Part shown: positions 35,583-47,119 of the stretch, piece by piece
Position numbering within the stretch: position 1 is the stretch's first letter
Layout: every line of letters starts with the position of its first letter
Assembly (NCBI GenBank): GCA_964036045.1
Contig: OZ038382.1
Location: 131,812,556 to 131,876,555, forward strand
Length of the DNA: 64,000 nt
Source: Eutreptiella sp. 'Long Island Sound 2002'
Taxonomy: Eukaryota; Euglenozoa; Euglenophyceae; Eutreptiales; Eutreptiaceae
Direction of reading: 5' to 3'
Notes under the pieces: model-generated
Told to the model about the DNA's origin: nothing
What the model saw: only the letters and a program-made list of their open reading frames with translations
The model's database searches: none
Translations under genes and position numbers: made by a program

Positions 35583-37640
35583 CTATACACCAAATGCAAT
35601 GCACGCACTACGTCTAACTATAGACCCGTTTGCCTAATCTGGGCACTCATTAAAGTGGCTGCAGCATGGCAGTGCGCACAAGACACCAAGGTCACAAACT
35701 GCTTTGGCCTCCTCCATAAATGCCAACATGCGGGTTTGAAGAAACACTGCTCCGGTGACCATATTTACGACAAAGTGGCACGCATGCTTTTAATCAAGGG
35801 TGGGTTGTGCCAGGTTCACATTGATTTCAATAAGACCTTTAATTCTGCGCCTTTAGAGGCTTCATGGAAAAATCTACATGGGTACTCACACCCCGGTGAG
35901 TTGATCGCCTCCAGTCGGCACCTCTACACACACCTTTGAGTAACCCGTCGTGGAGGGAAACCCCATGCTTCTCCACATCAAACTCTATTCTGGTCTTGAG
36001 GTGATAAAAAATTATCTTGACATAGAGATTGAAAAAGAGGCGGCTCAGCACACATCCCATTCTAACACCTCTACGTTGCTTGTGGCCTATCGTGGTAGAC
36101 TCATTCATTGATGACATTCCGTTTCGTGCCAGCTCCCCTTGCGTCATCCAAAGTGTTTTTGAACTTTTTGAACAGGCCGCACCCTACCTAGGCCTTGACA
36201 TGAATGTCGATAAAGCTCAGCTGCACACCTTACGTAGCCCCAGCCACAACAAATTATTCTCCCATCACGGGGGAAACATTTCCACCTTGGACTCCTCTGG
36301 TCAACCCGACACACGCTTCAAGTACCTGGGAATTTTCCTTTTCACCAATGATTTTCAGAGTACGGTAATGGACTATGTGCATGCTTAGGTTAACGTTGTT
36401 TTCGTCCGCTTGGCCCCTGGGTTCTCACAGCCACTGAGCTCATTAGTCATGTAAATGAACACCGTATTCAAGTACTATCTGGTGATGGTAGGTGGAATCA
36501 ACCACTCCCAATTGCACGAAAGCCATCTATCCGTATGGAATAATGTTGCGAATTGCGGCCATCTAGGTCTCCAACTCTCCCCCAAAACACGCACGTGGGT
36601 GGGTCTCAAGGTTGCTTTTCTCTCATGACCTTCCAAACCTTCATGCACTCCCCAATTTCCAACTACTCCATGCGCTACCATAACTGGGATGGACCACCTC
36701 TATGCTCCCGCCAAATACCCACAAGCCTCAAAAACCAAAAGCCAATTGGCTTCCAAACTCGTTCGTGGACTCTGTCCACTCTCTAGGCAGGGAGTTGACA
36801 CGATTTTGGGGAATTGAATACGCGCCCTATTTTTGCGCTTGAATCGGACAAACAGGTGTTTGTGGACTTCAAATCTGGGTGGTACTCGTGCGGCGCAGTC
36901 CACTACTCAAGCTCTGCTGCTCTCGCCAAATGTGAAGTCCACGGCACCCTCTTCCACATGAAAAACAAAGACTACAACTTCACGATGCACCCATCCGCAC
37001 AGCTCTTCGCAACCGGAACACCACACCATAAGCATACCATCCTAGCCTCTATCCTCCTCAGCCCTCCCCCACCAATGCCCCCCCGCCCTTGCAATCCCTT
37101 GGTCCGCAGTGCCCGTCGAAACCAACTCTTACGGCCACTTGTTCTGTTGCCCTAAGGAGATCCTACCTCCACAAGTACCAGCCCTTTGATCCTTGGGATG
37201 CTCTAGCGTCTTGCAGGCTCTTACACACCTTGATTGACAAACGTGGCTTGGGGTTTACCGCGACAGCCAATGGGAAAACCCTCATTTGGGGTCCACGGCG
37301 TTCATGGTCTGGCCTGAAGGCACTGCCCTAGCTCTTTCCATCCCTAGCCCTTCATTGGCAGCCGGGACTCGGAGTTCTCGCTCTTTGAGTATTCCCGGTA
37401 CTTGCAGTCTGTTGGTGTCAGGGTTAAGGCATTCTTCTGCATTGATAACTCTCAAATAGTCGATGGCGTCGATTGGTTCTTATCGGGTCCGGAGTCCCCC
37501 CCCCCCCCCCCCGGCTACCACCGTAGTGTAGTAGAGTGGCTGCCCTCTCCTTGGGCGATCTCCCTTTCTCGTGGTTCCCTGACTCCTGTGCATGGACTTG
37601 TCCTTGGGCCTTGTGTTTTTGGGCTTTTCACCTCCAGCGG
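35583..37640 (+). pseudogene. Non-LTR retrotransposon RT, truncated, inserted in satellite
   Basis: Plus-strand RT motifs are SNYRPVCLIWALIKV (35,605 on), GLKKHCSGDHI, motif A CQVHIDFNKTFNSAP with its aspartate (near 35,820), and motif C SFIDDIPF (near 36,105) followed by LGLDMNVDKAQLHTL. Motif B is encoded on the opposite strand at 36,085-35,940, so a short segment has been inverted. Downstream plus-strand pieces include RGLGFTATANGKTLIWGP (37,230-37,290). No endonuclease is present, so the copy is 5' truncated. Both ends sit within the satellite unit near GCAC/TATGTGACC. Confidence 0.75.
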
Positions 37641-39395
37641 TGCAGTATGTGACCACCGGCTTTGCAAGACCCCAATACTGGGTGATAAAGAAAGAAAGAA
37701 AGAGCACATTATGTGACCACCCGCACTCGAAGAGCCCAAATGTGGGCAACAAAGAAAGGAAGAAAAACCGCACTGTGTGACCACCGGCACTCCAAGGTCC
37801 CAGGAGTAAGTGTTAATAACACAAAGTAAGAGCGCATTGTGTAACCATCGGCACTCGAAGAGCCCAAGAGTGGGCGATAAAGAAAGAAAGAAAGTGCGCA
37901 CTATGTATCCACCAACACTCCAAAACCCCAAGAGTGGGCGGTAAAAAAGGAAATAAAGACCGCACTTCGCGACCAACGGCGCTCGAGGAGCCCAAAAATG
38001 GGGACTAAGGAAGAGAGCAAAGACCGCACCATGTGACCAAAGGGGAACCAAGAGCCCAAGAGTGGGCGATAAAGAAGAAAAAAGGAGACCACACACTATG
38101 GGACCACTGTGGCCCGAAGAGCCCAAGAATGGGGCATTAAGAAGAAAGGAAACACCGCACTATGTGACCAAAGGCAGACTTAGAGCCCAACAGTGCGAGA
38201 TGAAGAGAGAAAAAAAGAAACAACGCAATATGTGACCACCGGCGTTCCAAGACCCCAAGATTGGGAGATGAGAAAAACAAAGAAAGAGCACACTATGTGA
38301 CCACCGGCGCTCCAAGACCCCGTGAGTGGGGGATTCAAAACGAAAGAAAGACCCCACTATGAGACCAAAGGGGGTCCAAGAGCCGAAATGTGGGCGATAA
38401 ACATGGAAAAAAAAAAGAAGCACTATGTGACCACCGGCGCTCGAAGAGCCCAAGAGTGGGCGCAAAGACCGCACTATGTGGCCAAAGGGGGACAAAGGGC
38501 CCAAATGTGGGCGATAAAGAAAGAGAGAAAATACACACTATGTGACCACCGGCGTTGCAAGACCCAAAGAGTGGGCGATAAAAAAGAGAAAGAAAGAGCG
38601 TACTATGTGACCACCAATGATCGAAGAGCCCAAAAGGGGGCGGCAGAGAAAGAAGGAAAGACCGACTACCTACGCTCATAGATCCCAAGAGTGGGCAACA
38701 AAGAATGAAGGACGAACCACACTATGTGAGCAAAGGGGCCGCAAGACCCCAATAAAGAAAGAAGAAAGGAAGGAGCACACTATGTGACCAATGGCACTCC
38801 AAGACCCCAACAGTGGGCGATAAAGAAAGAAAGAAAGAGCCAGTTATGTAACCATCTGCGCTCAAAGATCTCAAGAGTGGGCGATAACCAAGGAAAGAAA
38901 GAGCACACTAAGTGACCAACGGCGCTCAAAGAGCCGAAGGATGGGCAAAAAAGAAAGAAGAAGAGAGTGGACCAGGCGAGTAGGAGTGCTCAAAGAGCCC
39001 AAGGGGTGGCGACGAAAAAAGAAACAGCACACTAAGTGATCACTAGCGCTCGAAGTGACCAAGAATGGGCGATGAAGGAAGAAAGAAAAACAGCACTATG
39101 TGACCACCACCGCTCAAAGAGCACAACATTGGGTGATACGTAAAGATACAAAGAGTGCACTATGTGACAACAAGCACTCAAAGAGCCCAAAAGTGGACGA
39201 CAAAGAAAGAAAGAAGGACCACACAATGTGACCACCGGCACTCAAGGGCGCAAGAGTGGGCGATAAAAAAAAGATAGAAAGAGCGCACTATGTGACCACC
39301 GGCGCTCGAAGTGCCCAAGAGTGGGCCTTAAAGAAAGAAACAAAAACTACACTATGTGACCACCGGCGCTCCAAGAGCACAAGAGTGGGCGATAA
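37640..39395. repeat. ~62-bp satellite array, right part, about 28 copies
   Basis: Same unit as 35,100-35,582, with GAAAGAAAGAAAG spacers of variable length. Apparent minus-strand repeat proteins arise from the repeat. Confidence 0.92.
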
Positions 39396-39586
39396 AAAAA
39401 GCCGGTTTGCCTAACTTGCCGGACTACATATGCGAACTTCCATTCGGTGAGCCGGCAGCGCATACTCACCCACTGCCTACACTTGGACACAGAGAGGATG
39501 ATGGCACGCCCCATATCACCATTTGATCAGGTGTAGGCGATAGCGATGCCCCCAAGAAGTCATGAAGGGGACCTGGAGGGAATCTT

Positions 39587-39835
39587 TGCACTGCGCACGC
39601 ACTACGCGCTACTTTTAGACTATGTTCCCCCCAAAAGGGCCCCCAAGCAAACCCCTTGGAAACGCCCTTAGAATTAGGTGACCCAAACTGCCCCAGCTCA
39701 AGAAAGTTGCAAACTACCTTCCCTTCACATAACAGACATCATGCACAACTGGAAAAGACATGAACAGCGCATTGGTCGCCACCCTCAAGAACACAGAACT
39801 ATCTTTCTGTTCCATTGTCTACTAAGTACACATGG
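39587..39835. repeat. Duplicated segment, related to 40,632-40,830
   Basis: Both copies run from GCACTGCGC through AGACTA, ACCCCTT, CATCATGCA and TTTCTGTTC to AAGTACA, with many substitutions. Confidence 0.65.
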
Positions 39836-40010
39836 ACTCCATCTTGCATTGGCGATTTACCACCCGTAGTGCATCTTGGTAGTACTCCAAGTGGATGAGC
39901 CCATCTCCCGCCATCCCAACCACCGTGGCAGGAACTCGCACGCCGTTGGAGCAGGTGTAGAAAACCCGATCGCCAAGACTAAAATCCATGAAGAAAGTGT
40001 TTCTAAGAAA
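39822..40010 (-). pseudogene. Small domain-like fragment of unknown family
   Basis: Minus frame reads FMDFSLGDRVFYTCSNGVRV followed by PATVVGMAGDGLIHLEYYQD. The alternating pattern resembles a small beta-barrel (Tudor/SH3-like, as at the C-termini of some retroelement proteins), which is inference from pattern only. A second minus fragment (41,008-40,820, RKWKLEFDVDSLLQATLPPG) may belong to the same decayed gene. Confidence 0.4.
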
Positions 40011-40172
40011 GGCGGAGGGGGGTATGAAGTCCTGTAGCATATGTGCAAGCGCGATAGATCAATGTGTGCACACGAGCATTGCGCCTTGCCATGCCTTGAC
40101 ACAACCATGCTACGCCTTGCCATGCCTTGACCCAAACGTGCTACACCTTGCGAAACCTCCGCTTGGGGTCAC

Positions 40173-40265
40173 CATGATGCCCCTAGGGGCCCCTAGTATC
40201 TCAAAGCATGGGTCTCTAGTACGGCCAGACGCCCAAACAGTTGCACTGCGCGCGCACTGCGCGCG
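40173..40265. repeat. Duplicated segment, related to 41,665-41,755
   Basis: GATGCCCCTAG, GGGTCTC, AGTACGGC and GTTGCACTGCGC occur in the same order in both. Confidence 0.65.
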
Positions 40266-40987
40266 CACTGCGCTTGAGGCTCCCCCCTGGTTGATACTTT
40301 AAGGGGACACAGTGCAGTATGTGCAGCACTGCCCTGTAAATGCCCTTCTATGGAATCACCCCACGCACCGTGTGCTCACCACACGTGCACCAGGAACAGT
40401 ATCCCCTCGTGAACATTCATGGCTGCCCAAAGTGATCTGCGCATGCATCTGTGCATGCATGGTCTCCAACACGCCTACAATACCATACAATCATCACAAA
40501 CATGTAGCACAATACTTCTAGCAACCAAGCAGATGAGTGACAAACTGCAGAGGGGATGGCATTATGGCCACAGCTGTGCTAAATGCTCACGGGAAAATGG
40601 GTTACATTTTGTGGTAGAGAAAAAAGGGGGAACCCTTGCACTGCGCGCTAGTTTAAGACTAGGTCCTCCCTAACCCCAAGCACACCCCTTCCAAATGCCC
40701 CTAAATTTAGGTCACCCAAATTACCCTAGCTAAAGACAAATGCAAGCTACCTTCCCCTCACATAAGACATCATGCAAAATGCCAAAAGCCACACACATGT
40801 CCTCTTTTCTGTTCAATTGTCAATGAAGTACAAAATCACAATGCTCCGGAGTGGCGGCATTTGAAAGCTCACTCACCCTACCAACTAGTGCCAAAGCCTC
40901 GTATGTGTCCACCTCATCCCCAACTGGACCGGGGGGCAAAGTGGCTTGCAGGAGGGAATCCACGTCAAACTCCAATTTCCACTTGCG

Positions 40988-41425
40988 GTACCCCCCCCCC
41001 GTGTCCAAGAACCAGCAATGTTTGACCGCGGAACCAGGGGTTGGTTCTTGCGCACACTTTTCCCCCTAAATTTGACCGCGGAACCAGGGGTTGGTTCTTG
41101 CGCACAGCCGTGGGCAACCCCGTACCGCGGAAAAAAAAATTTCCGGCGCGTTGCGCCAGGACATGCGTGCCCTCTCCTTTCCCACAGTTAACCACGTTGA
41201 CGAATGAATGCGCCTGTGAGTGACTGATAGGGTCCCCCCTGATGGGGGGACCCATAGTAACACACATGAAATGATGTCCTGCACACCTGAATAGCTGTCC
41301 TACATCCACGAGAAACATGAAAAACCCACAACCCTGGTAAAAAAAGTGATGCGAGAATTTGACCGCGGAACCAGGGGTTGGTTCTTGCGCAAGGTGGTTC
41401 TTGGACACGGGGGGGGGGGGGGTAC
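40988..41425. mobile_element. 438-bp MITE with GTACC(C)n inverted ends
   Basis: Left end GTAC, C10, then GTGTCCAAGAACCA. The right end is the inverse, TGGTTCTTGGACAC, a G-run, then GTAC. Inside, the 34-bp unit TTTGACCGCGGAACCAGGGG plus TTGGTTCTTGCGCA occurs at 41,021, 41,071 and 41,358. It is too short to code for a transposase. Confidence 0.6.
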
Positions 41426-41842
41426 AATCGTGCATCCTAATCAGCAGTGATGCGGCCTCACATAGGCCGTTCGACTGTGGTCAGGCAAAAATCGGGGAGT
41501 CCGTCACCCCAACTCAAGGTCCCACACCAAAGTGTGGGAGTCCATGGTGGAGATGAGCAAAAAAGGGTGAAAAGGGGTGGAAATGGGTGAACGTGGGTGA
41601 AAATACAACAATGCCATATCCCCAATGTGGAGCAAGCATCAAAACCGACGCTAGGGGCAACATTGATGCCCCTAGTATCACAAAGTATGGGTCTCCAGTA
41701 CGGCTAAACGCCCAAATGGTTGCACTGCGCCCACCCTGCGCGCGTACTGCACTTAAGGTGCCGCCAAAAGCAAACAAAATATGCATCCACCAATATGCCC
41801 AGAACAGGGCAGGGAGGGTGAAATAGATTCAGCACGGCACAC

Positions 41843-42011
41843 CTTCCACGTAGGTTCCTTGCCCTTTCCGCTTAACTGCGGGAGGGGCTCCTTCCTTCAC
41901 CCAGCCCCCCTCATATCGTGAGCCATCCTCAAAGATGAAGACCCCATTGCCTTCCAGCGGCTCCTCGGTGATCTCCTCCTGGTTGTCCTCCTTCTTCTTC
42001 TTCGCAGGCAT
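41843..42011 (-). CDS. MORN-repeat protein, exon 1 with start codon (MORN2-like)
   Basis: Begins with ATG at 42,011 followed by a lysine run (MPAKKKK), an acidic stretch and two MORN units: GNGVFIFEDGSRYEGGW, then KGQGTYVE, which is completed by exon 2. It holds 56 codons plus one base. The donor is GAAG/GTGTGC. Joined to 19,545-19,398 it gives a continuous set of MORN repeats with no gap in spacing. I chose this start because it is the only Met before the first repeat in this frame and is followed directly by the typical charged lead. The upstream minus-strand region holds no further coding I can support. Confidence 0.82.
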
Positions 42012-44214
42012 TGGGTGAGGGCCCGCACAGAACAAGAGCAGAAGATCTGACCTAACATACAGATGCAGGCGCAGATGCAGACTGCCTCCTTGGGGGCCTG
42101 CACATGTACTGCACTGCTCCCCAGCCGCCCATACCTTGCCTACTGCCCGTGCTGCGCCCAGTGTGCACATGAGCCTGGTAATACTGAATGGCTTGGCAAC
42201 TGAAGGATCAGCAGCTGACGGACATTCCGCTGGCAGTTTTTTTAGACAGCAAAAGTAGCGTGTGGGTGGTCGAAGTGATATGCTGTTTCAACATAGCAAG
42301 GCGGTCCCCTGTCATCCTCGTGGCAATGCTGATATGCACATAACTGAGTCGGTGCAGCAACAGTGTTCTGTGGTAAGACTGCACCAGACCAGCCCGTCCT
42401 CGCCCAAAAATGAAGACGTTCCAAGCCATCTGCATTTAGCACTGTATGCAGCACCAAGGTCCCCACTTCTTCATAGAAGTCTACAAGGGACCCATGTCCG
42501 ACCCCGAATGGCCCCAAAAGTTGCTGGCTCTCAAGGCATCACTTTCAGCATGCCATAGGAAAATAGCAGTGTAAATGCACCCCTAAATGGATGCCCCAGT
42601 GCTTCCCAATGCATGATCTCCATTGTTCTAGCAGCAGCAGTGTGAAGAACACAAACAAGGCTCAGCATAGCTCTTCAGCTGGCAACCACAAACCTCAGGT
42701 CAAGCTCACTACAATGCTTACTGGCAACCTGGTGTAACAGGTGCACAGCACGGTGCAGATCTTTGTTGGACACTCACCTGAGCCTTAACACCTTATGACA
42801 AATAAAACACGGCCACCTACCTCGCCCATGATGCTAAACAGTGCAAATGATGGGAATACTAGTTCCCTCCACTGAGTTCTACCAGGTGTGGAAAGTGGAT
42901 GCTGATTCTTGGGCAGCAGGAAGCGACATGGTACCAGACGTAGCTGTGCTGCACAAAGAAAGCAAGAATACGCACAAAGAAGACTGACTCCTCTTACTGC
43001 TGCACCGAATGAGAACAGCATGCTGCACCGAACGAGTGCAGCAGGACTGCCCACTCATTCACCACACCCAACCACTCACAAGTTACACACACACACACAC
43101 ACACACGATGAACGCAGACCAACAGGCGTGATCAAGCGGAGCACAGCACTGGACGTTAACGAATCTCGTCAGGCCGAAAAACAGTAGAAGAGGGAATGAA
43201 AGAGCATGTCGGCTAGGCGCCTTTCTGCAGTACAGGGTAGAGGGACGTGGCACATCCTGTCCCCGGATCATGACCGTCTCCAGCCCTCGGCAGCCGCGCA
43301 GAGCGCTAAGCCAAGGGCGTGCAAAGGTTAAAAGCAGGGGTCACTCATGCACCATGCCCGGGTATGGGACTGTTTTGGAGCCCTCACCTCAGTACCCTGC
43401 ACCAGGACGATTCCGATGTTGTCTCCTGGACGTACCCCCCGTTACCGGGGAGACACACACACACAGCCTGCCCCGGGGCAGCACTGTTCACGTACACGCT
43501 CCAAAGCCCGCCAGTCATAATTCCAGATTACCTCATATGCGTGCAGCCCTGGGCACCCCCTGGGTGCCCATGATGTGTATCTTTCCCCTTCCCAGTGTGC
43601 AAACTGTTTCAAGTGTTTCTGCAGGGTTGCGACGATTACACACTTTGGAGCAGAAGTCTGTGGGACAGGGTATACACAGCCTTTACTGTAGCAGGCAGAA
43701 AATGTGGCTCCCCAGCGAACGCCCGATGTAGCGCTCTGTGTGCACATGCACATGCACATGCACGCATGCATGCACACACATATAGGCCTCAGAAATACCC
43801 AGACCACACAGACGGTAATATACCCGGCAACGTACCCATTATGTACCCAGCACCAAGAAAAATGGGGGGGAATGGGGGGGAAATGGGGGGAAAAGGGGGG
43901 GGGGGGTGTGGGGGGGATGGGGTGAAACAGGGAGAGGGTGGGGCAAATGACAAAAATTGTGGGGCTAGGGTGGAGGGGATTGGGAAAAATGGGACTACCT
44001 TTTCTATAGCACGGAAACTTGTTCATAGCTTGCTGGTGCAACCAGTCCCCGGCGTCCGGGCATTGAGTGAGTAGGGCTTTCCAAGGGCGAGAACTCCAAA
44101 AACACAAAGCAACACATTGCTGAATTCGCTTACTTTACAATGCCATTGTACTGGAGCAAAATAGCAGCACACATCACCTCTTTCATGTCCTGTTGGAGTT
44201 CTCATGGACCCACT
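42012..44214. other. Upstream region of the MORN gene, no further gene recognised
   Basis: Should contain the MORN promoter and 5' UTR, but I see no diagnostic core element. It includes an (AC)n run (43,088-43,108) and a G-rich GGGGGGAAATGGGG tract (43,862-43,920). Long frames on both strands near 43,300-44,100 lack family features. Confidence 0.35.
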
Positions 44215-44970
44215 TCATTGAGGAAGAGCAACGCTCAACATCACAGGAGGTGGTTGGAAGAGCCAAGACGCGGCATACAATAGCGTACAACAAAGGCAAG
44301 GTCTCAAACACTCCCTCCCACCAATCCAAAATGCTAAAATTGTCCATTGCAACCATAGTGGGCGCTTGTCCAATTGAAAATTTGCCCGCACTTCAGCCAA
44401 CTTCGCCAGAGCAATACGATGTAGCACGTCCTCAAGCTGCAGACATTCTCCTCCTCGACGACCTTCACTAGACCTACTGGTTAACCCAATTTGCAACACC
44501 TTCTTTTGCTCTAACTTCAAATGCTTCGCTTGCTTTGAAAGGCAGTCGGCGGATGTCCCTTTCCTCGTGGGGTTCCGTGGCACTTTCAAGGGAACATACT
44601 TCACACCGGTTATAGTCATGAAAATGCTCCATAGCATTGGTGTGAGAAAGAGGGGTCCAAATTCTATGTGGAGATTGGGAGTGGTGCACAAGGCAGAATG
44701 GTCTTACGAGCCCATGGTGATTCAAGCCCAACACCTTCGCCCCCATTCCCGCCCATTCCCCCCCATTTTTCTCCATTTCCGCCCATTTTTCTTCGGGAGC
44801 TTTCAAACATGCAATGGAACCACCAATACCCATTCCGAAGCTCATCAGCACAATACAGCACAAAATGCGGGTCAGCATTGTCAACCCGGGGCAACCCCCC
44901 AAGGTCCATTGTCATCGGATGGTGTTTGCAATTCATGTTTGCACACAAATTAAAATTTGACAAAATGAAG
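44215..44970 (-). pseudogene. Coding-like fragments, unknown family
   Basis: Minus-strand pieces with protein-like composition are DNADPHFVLYCADELRNGYW (near 44,890), a low-complexity stretch from a repeated CCCATTTYCCCC tract (44,740-44,800), and GVKYVPLKVPRNPTRKGTSA (near 44,595). They fall in different frames. I cannot identify the protein. Confidence 0.3.
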
Positions 44971-46300
44971 TCCAACTGAATCCACAACACACAGAGACTG
45001 ATCAACACTACAAGCCACCCGGAAAAAATTTTGTGTCAAACAGCTAACCCACAAAAATGGGATCAAACAACTAACATCATCCCAAAACCATGCATTCCAA
45101 ACAATATCGGTGTCATGTCAGGCATTTCACGCACAAGGCAACCACCCCCCCCCTCAAAAGAAATGCCAAAGCACGCCGGAGACACAGCGGTATGCAAGCA
45201 AGCACGTCCAACTCAAACATGCAATTCACACCACTCTTTTCACCTGGCACACATGACACAACACATCACAATACAACATGTTGAAAGGTTAGAAGGTGAC
45301 ATTCCGCCATGCCAAACCTCAGGTGTCGAGTGTTTCGGCAACTTGGTCCATCAGCCCTGGCGCCCCATGGATCCACAAGTAGAGGCACGGCCTAACTTGG
45401 GTGGATGACCGGCGGGAAGGGCAGCGGGGGCTGTTGCTAAGTCCCAATCATAGGTGGTGAGATGGGGATACCAAATGAAGAAGAAGAAGACGACGACGAC
45501 AACGAGGCCATTTCAAAGCACTGGGCGCTAGACAACAGAGGTTGCACAAGCAACATGCACACGAAGGCATGTGCATCATGCACATGCACACATGCACGTG
45601 TAGCAAACACATTCAGGATGTCGGATGTAAGGCGTCTAACACCCACGAAGTCGTCTTAGTGTCAGACAACTGACATGCACACACAACAACCATATCAGAG
45701 AACTGACATAGCAATCACTCCCAAACACACTCAAGGCAAGTCATCCAAAAAGATCTTGCTCAATCCTGCTGCCACCCCTTTTGTGGGTGTGGCACGCCTC
45801 TCCTTGGGGGAGCATTTGCCCTATGTCTGCCTTGCGCACCTTGCGCGCTACTTTTGTTACGAATGTCCCAGATTCAATCCCCAAGTTCACCATTACCCCA
45901 TCCTCGGTCTGGGAAATGTGATGACAGTGGTGTTGGGGAGCGGCTGCGAACAAAGCTTCCATCAACAAGGGGGCCCAAAGGAACTTTCGGAGGGACCTCA
46001 ATTGCGGGAACTTATGGGGATGGTGGGGGAGACTACCGTTGGTACCTGTATGAAAGGTAGTTTTGTTCATCATAAATTGTTTTCTGAAATATGAACGCAT
46101 TTTGTTCTTGCTAGGGTACCCATGGGCCGTTTTTGTTCAAAACTTGGGGGGCTGGGCTGGGTCAACACCCTTGAGGTGAGTTTTTTTTTATGACCGGGCG
46201 TTTTTTGTAAAAATTGCCATTTTTGCCAGTTTATGCAAATTATGAAAACATCCTCGTCTGTTCAAAATTCCATTCATAATTCCATTCATAATTCAGAACT
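44971..46300. other. Stretch without a recognised gene
   Basis: Contains a short GAAGAAGAAGAC/GACGAC tract (45,477-45,505) and a CATGCACA-rich segment. A plus frame at 45,675-46,094 has no family signature. Confidence 0.3.
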
Positions 46301-46315
46301 CGTTTTATGAACGGG

Positions 46316-46390
46316 TTTTTTGTTTTATGAACGCGTTTTATGAACGTGTTTTATGAACGTGTTTTATGAACGCGTTTTATGAACACACAG
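46316..46390. repeat. 13-bp minisatellite GTTTTATGAACGY
   Basis: Five near-perfect units in an A/T-rich stretch, with a few diverged units upstream from 46,300. Confidence 0.88.
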
Positions 46391-46475
46391 GCACACAAAA
46401 CTTGCTCAATTTTCAATTTGTTCTGTCCACTTCACTGCTTTTCCTTGTCCCTTGTCCTTGCTTGTTCTTGCCGCC

Positions 46476-46766
46476 CTAAACCTCAGGGCTAGGGCCTGCT
46501 GGGTCCTCCCAAAGGGGGGCCGTGGCCTGGGTTTCGCCCCCATCCGGGGCCTGGGCATGGGTTTGGGCAAGGGGTTGGGCCGGGGGTTTGGCCGAGTGTT
46601 GCGCTAGGGCATCCACCTCCATGGGGGCGGCCTCAGGGGCGGCTTTGGGCTGGTATCCGGTGGTTTTCTTCCAATTAGGTACCACACCCATCAATGTGGT
46701 CCTCCGTATCAACTCAGTTCGCTGTTGCATAGTGTTTCCGTGTCCAATACATACAAAGCGCCTCAA
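46476..46766 (-). pseudogene. Proline/alanine-rich coding-like fragment
   Basis: Minus frame with RRFVCIGHGNTMQQRTELIR, then PNWKKTTGYQPKAAPEAAPM, then a Pro/Ala/Gln-rich tail to a stop at 46,476. The composition resembles a retroelement Gag-like linker, but no domain is seen. Confidence 0.25.
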
Positions 46767-46856
46767 TGCCTTCTAGTCATTTATTGGCTTCATGGCTGGG
46801 CTCTGGCCTCGTGGGCTAAAGTACCCTACTGTACAACATTCAAACATCGAAATCCG

Positions 46857-47039
46857 CAGCAAAATATACCTTACTGGAAGATACCCAGGTATTCAACGAC
46901 CACAACACCTATATAACCCATGTCGAGCCACCTCAAGTCAAGCCGCCCCGGGTCTCGAACCAGCGCCCCCGAGCCTAGGGGTGCAACGCGCTACGGTTGA
47001 GCTATGACGACGGTTCCCTACATACTCCCCCCCCTGTAA
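46857..47039 (-). mobile_element. tRNA-derived SINE-like insertion, 183 bp
   Basis: Minus strand has an A box (TAGCTCAACCG, 47,004-46,994) and a perfect B box (GGTTCGAGACC, 46,961-46,951) about 35 bp apart, as in RNA polymerase III promoters. The flanks are a 27-bp exact direct repeat (46,830-46,856 and 47,040-47,066). The T and acceptor stems do not pair well, so it is not a functional tRNA gene. Confidence 0.6.
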
Positions 47040-47119
47040 TGTACAACATTCAAACATCGAAATCCGTAAAATCCAGCAACACTCGTGGGGATGGTGTGTC
47101 CACTTGATACACTGGTGGA

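Larger units (their letters stand above)
19546..41842 (-). other. Intron 1 of the MORN gene, 22.3 kb
   Basis: Bounded by GTGTGC at 41,842 and TTTCACAG at 19,546 on the minus strand. The flanking exons are colinear, on the same strand and in compatible phase. The intron is filled with the inverted-repeat structure, a pseudogene, a foldback element, a satellite with an RT insertion and a MITE. Confidence 0.65.

Noticed and set aside
37640-39395. Repeat protein genes on the minus strand of the satellite
   Set aside because: Frames open and close with the 62-bp unit, which is not a multiple of three, and both strands give similar frames.
46930-47011. Functional tRNA gene
   Set aside because: A and B boxes are present but the acceptor and T stems do not pair and the anticodon arm is not convincing.
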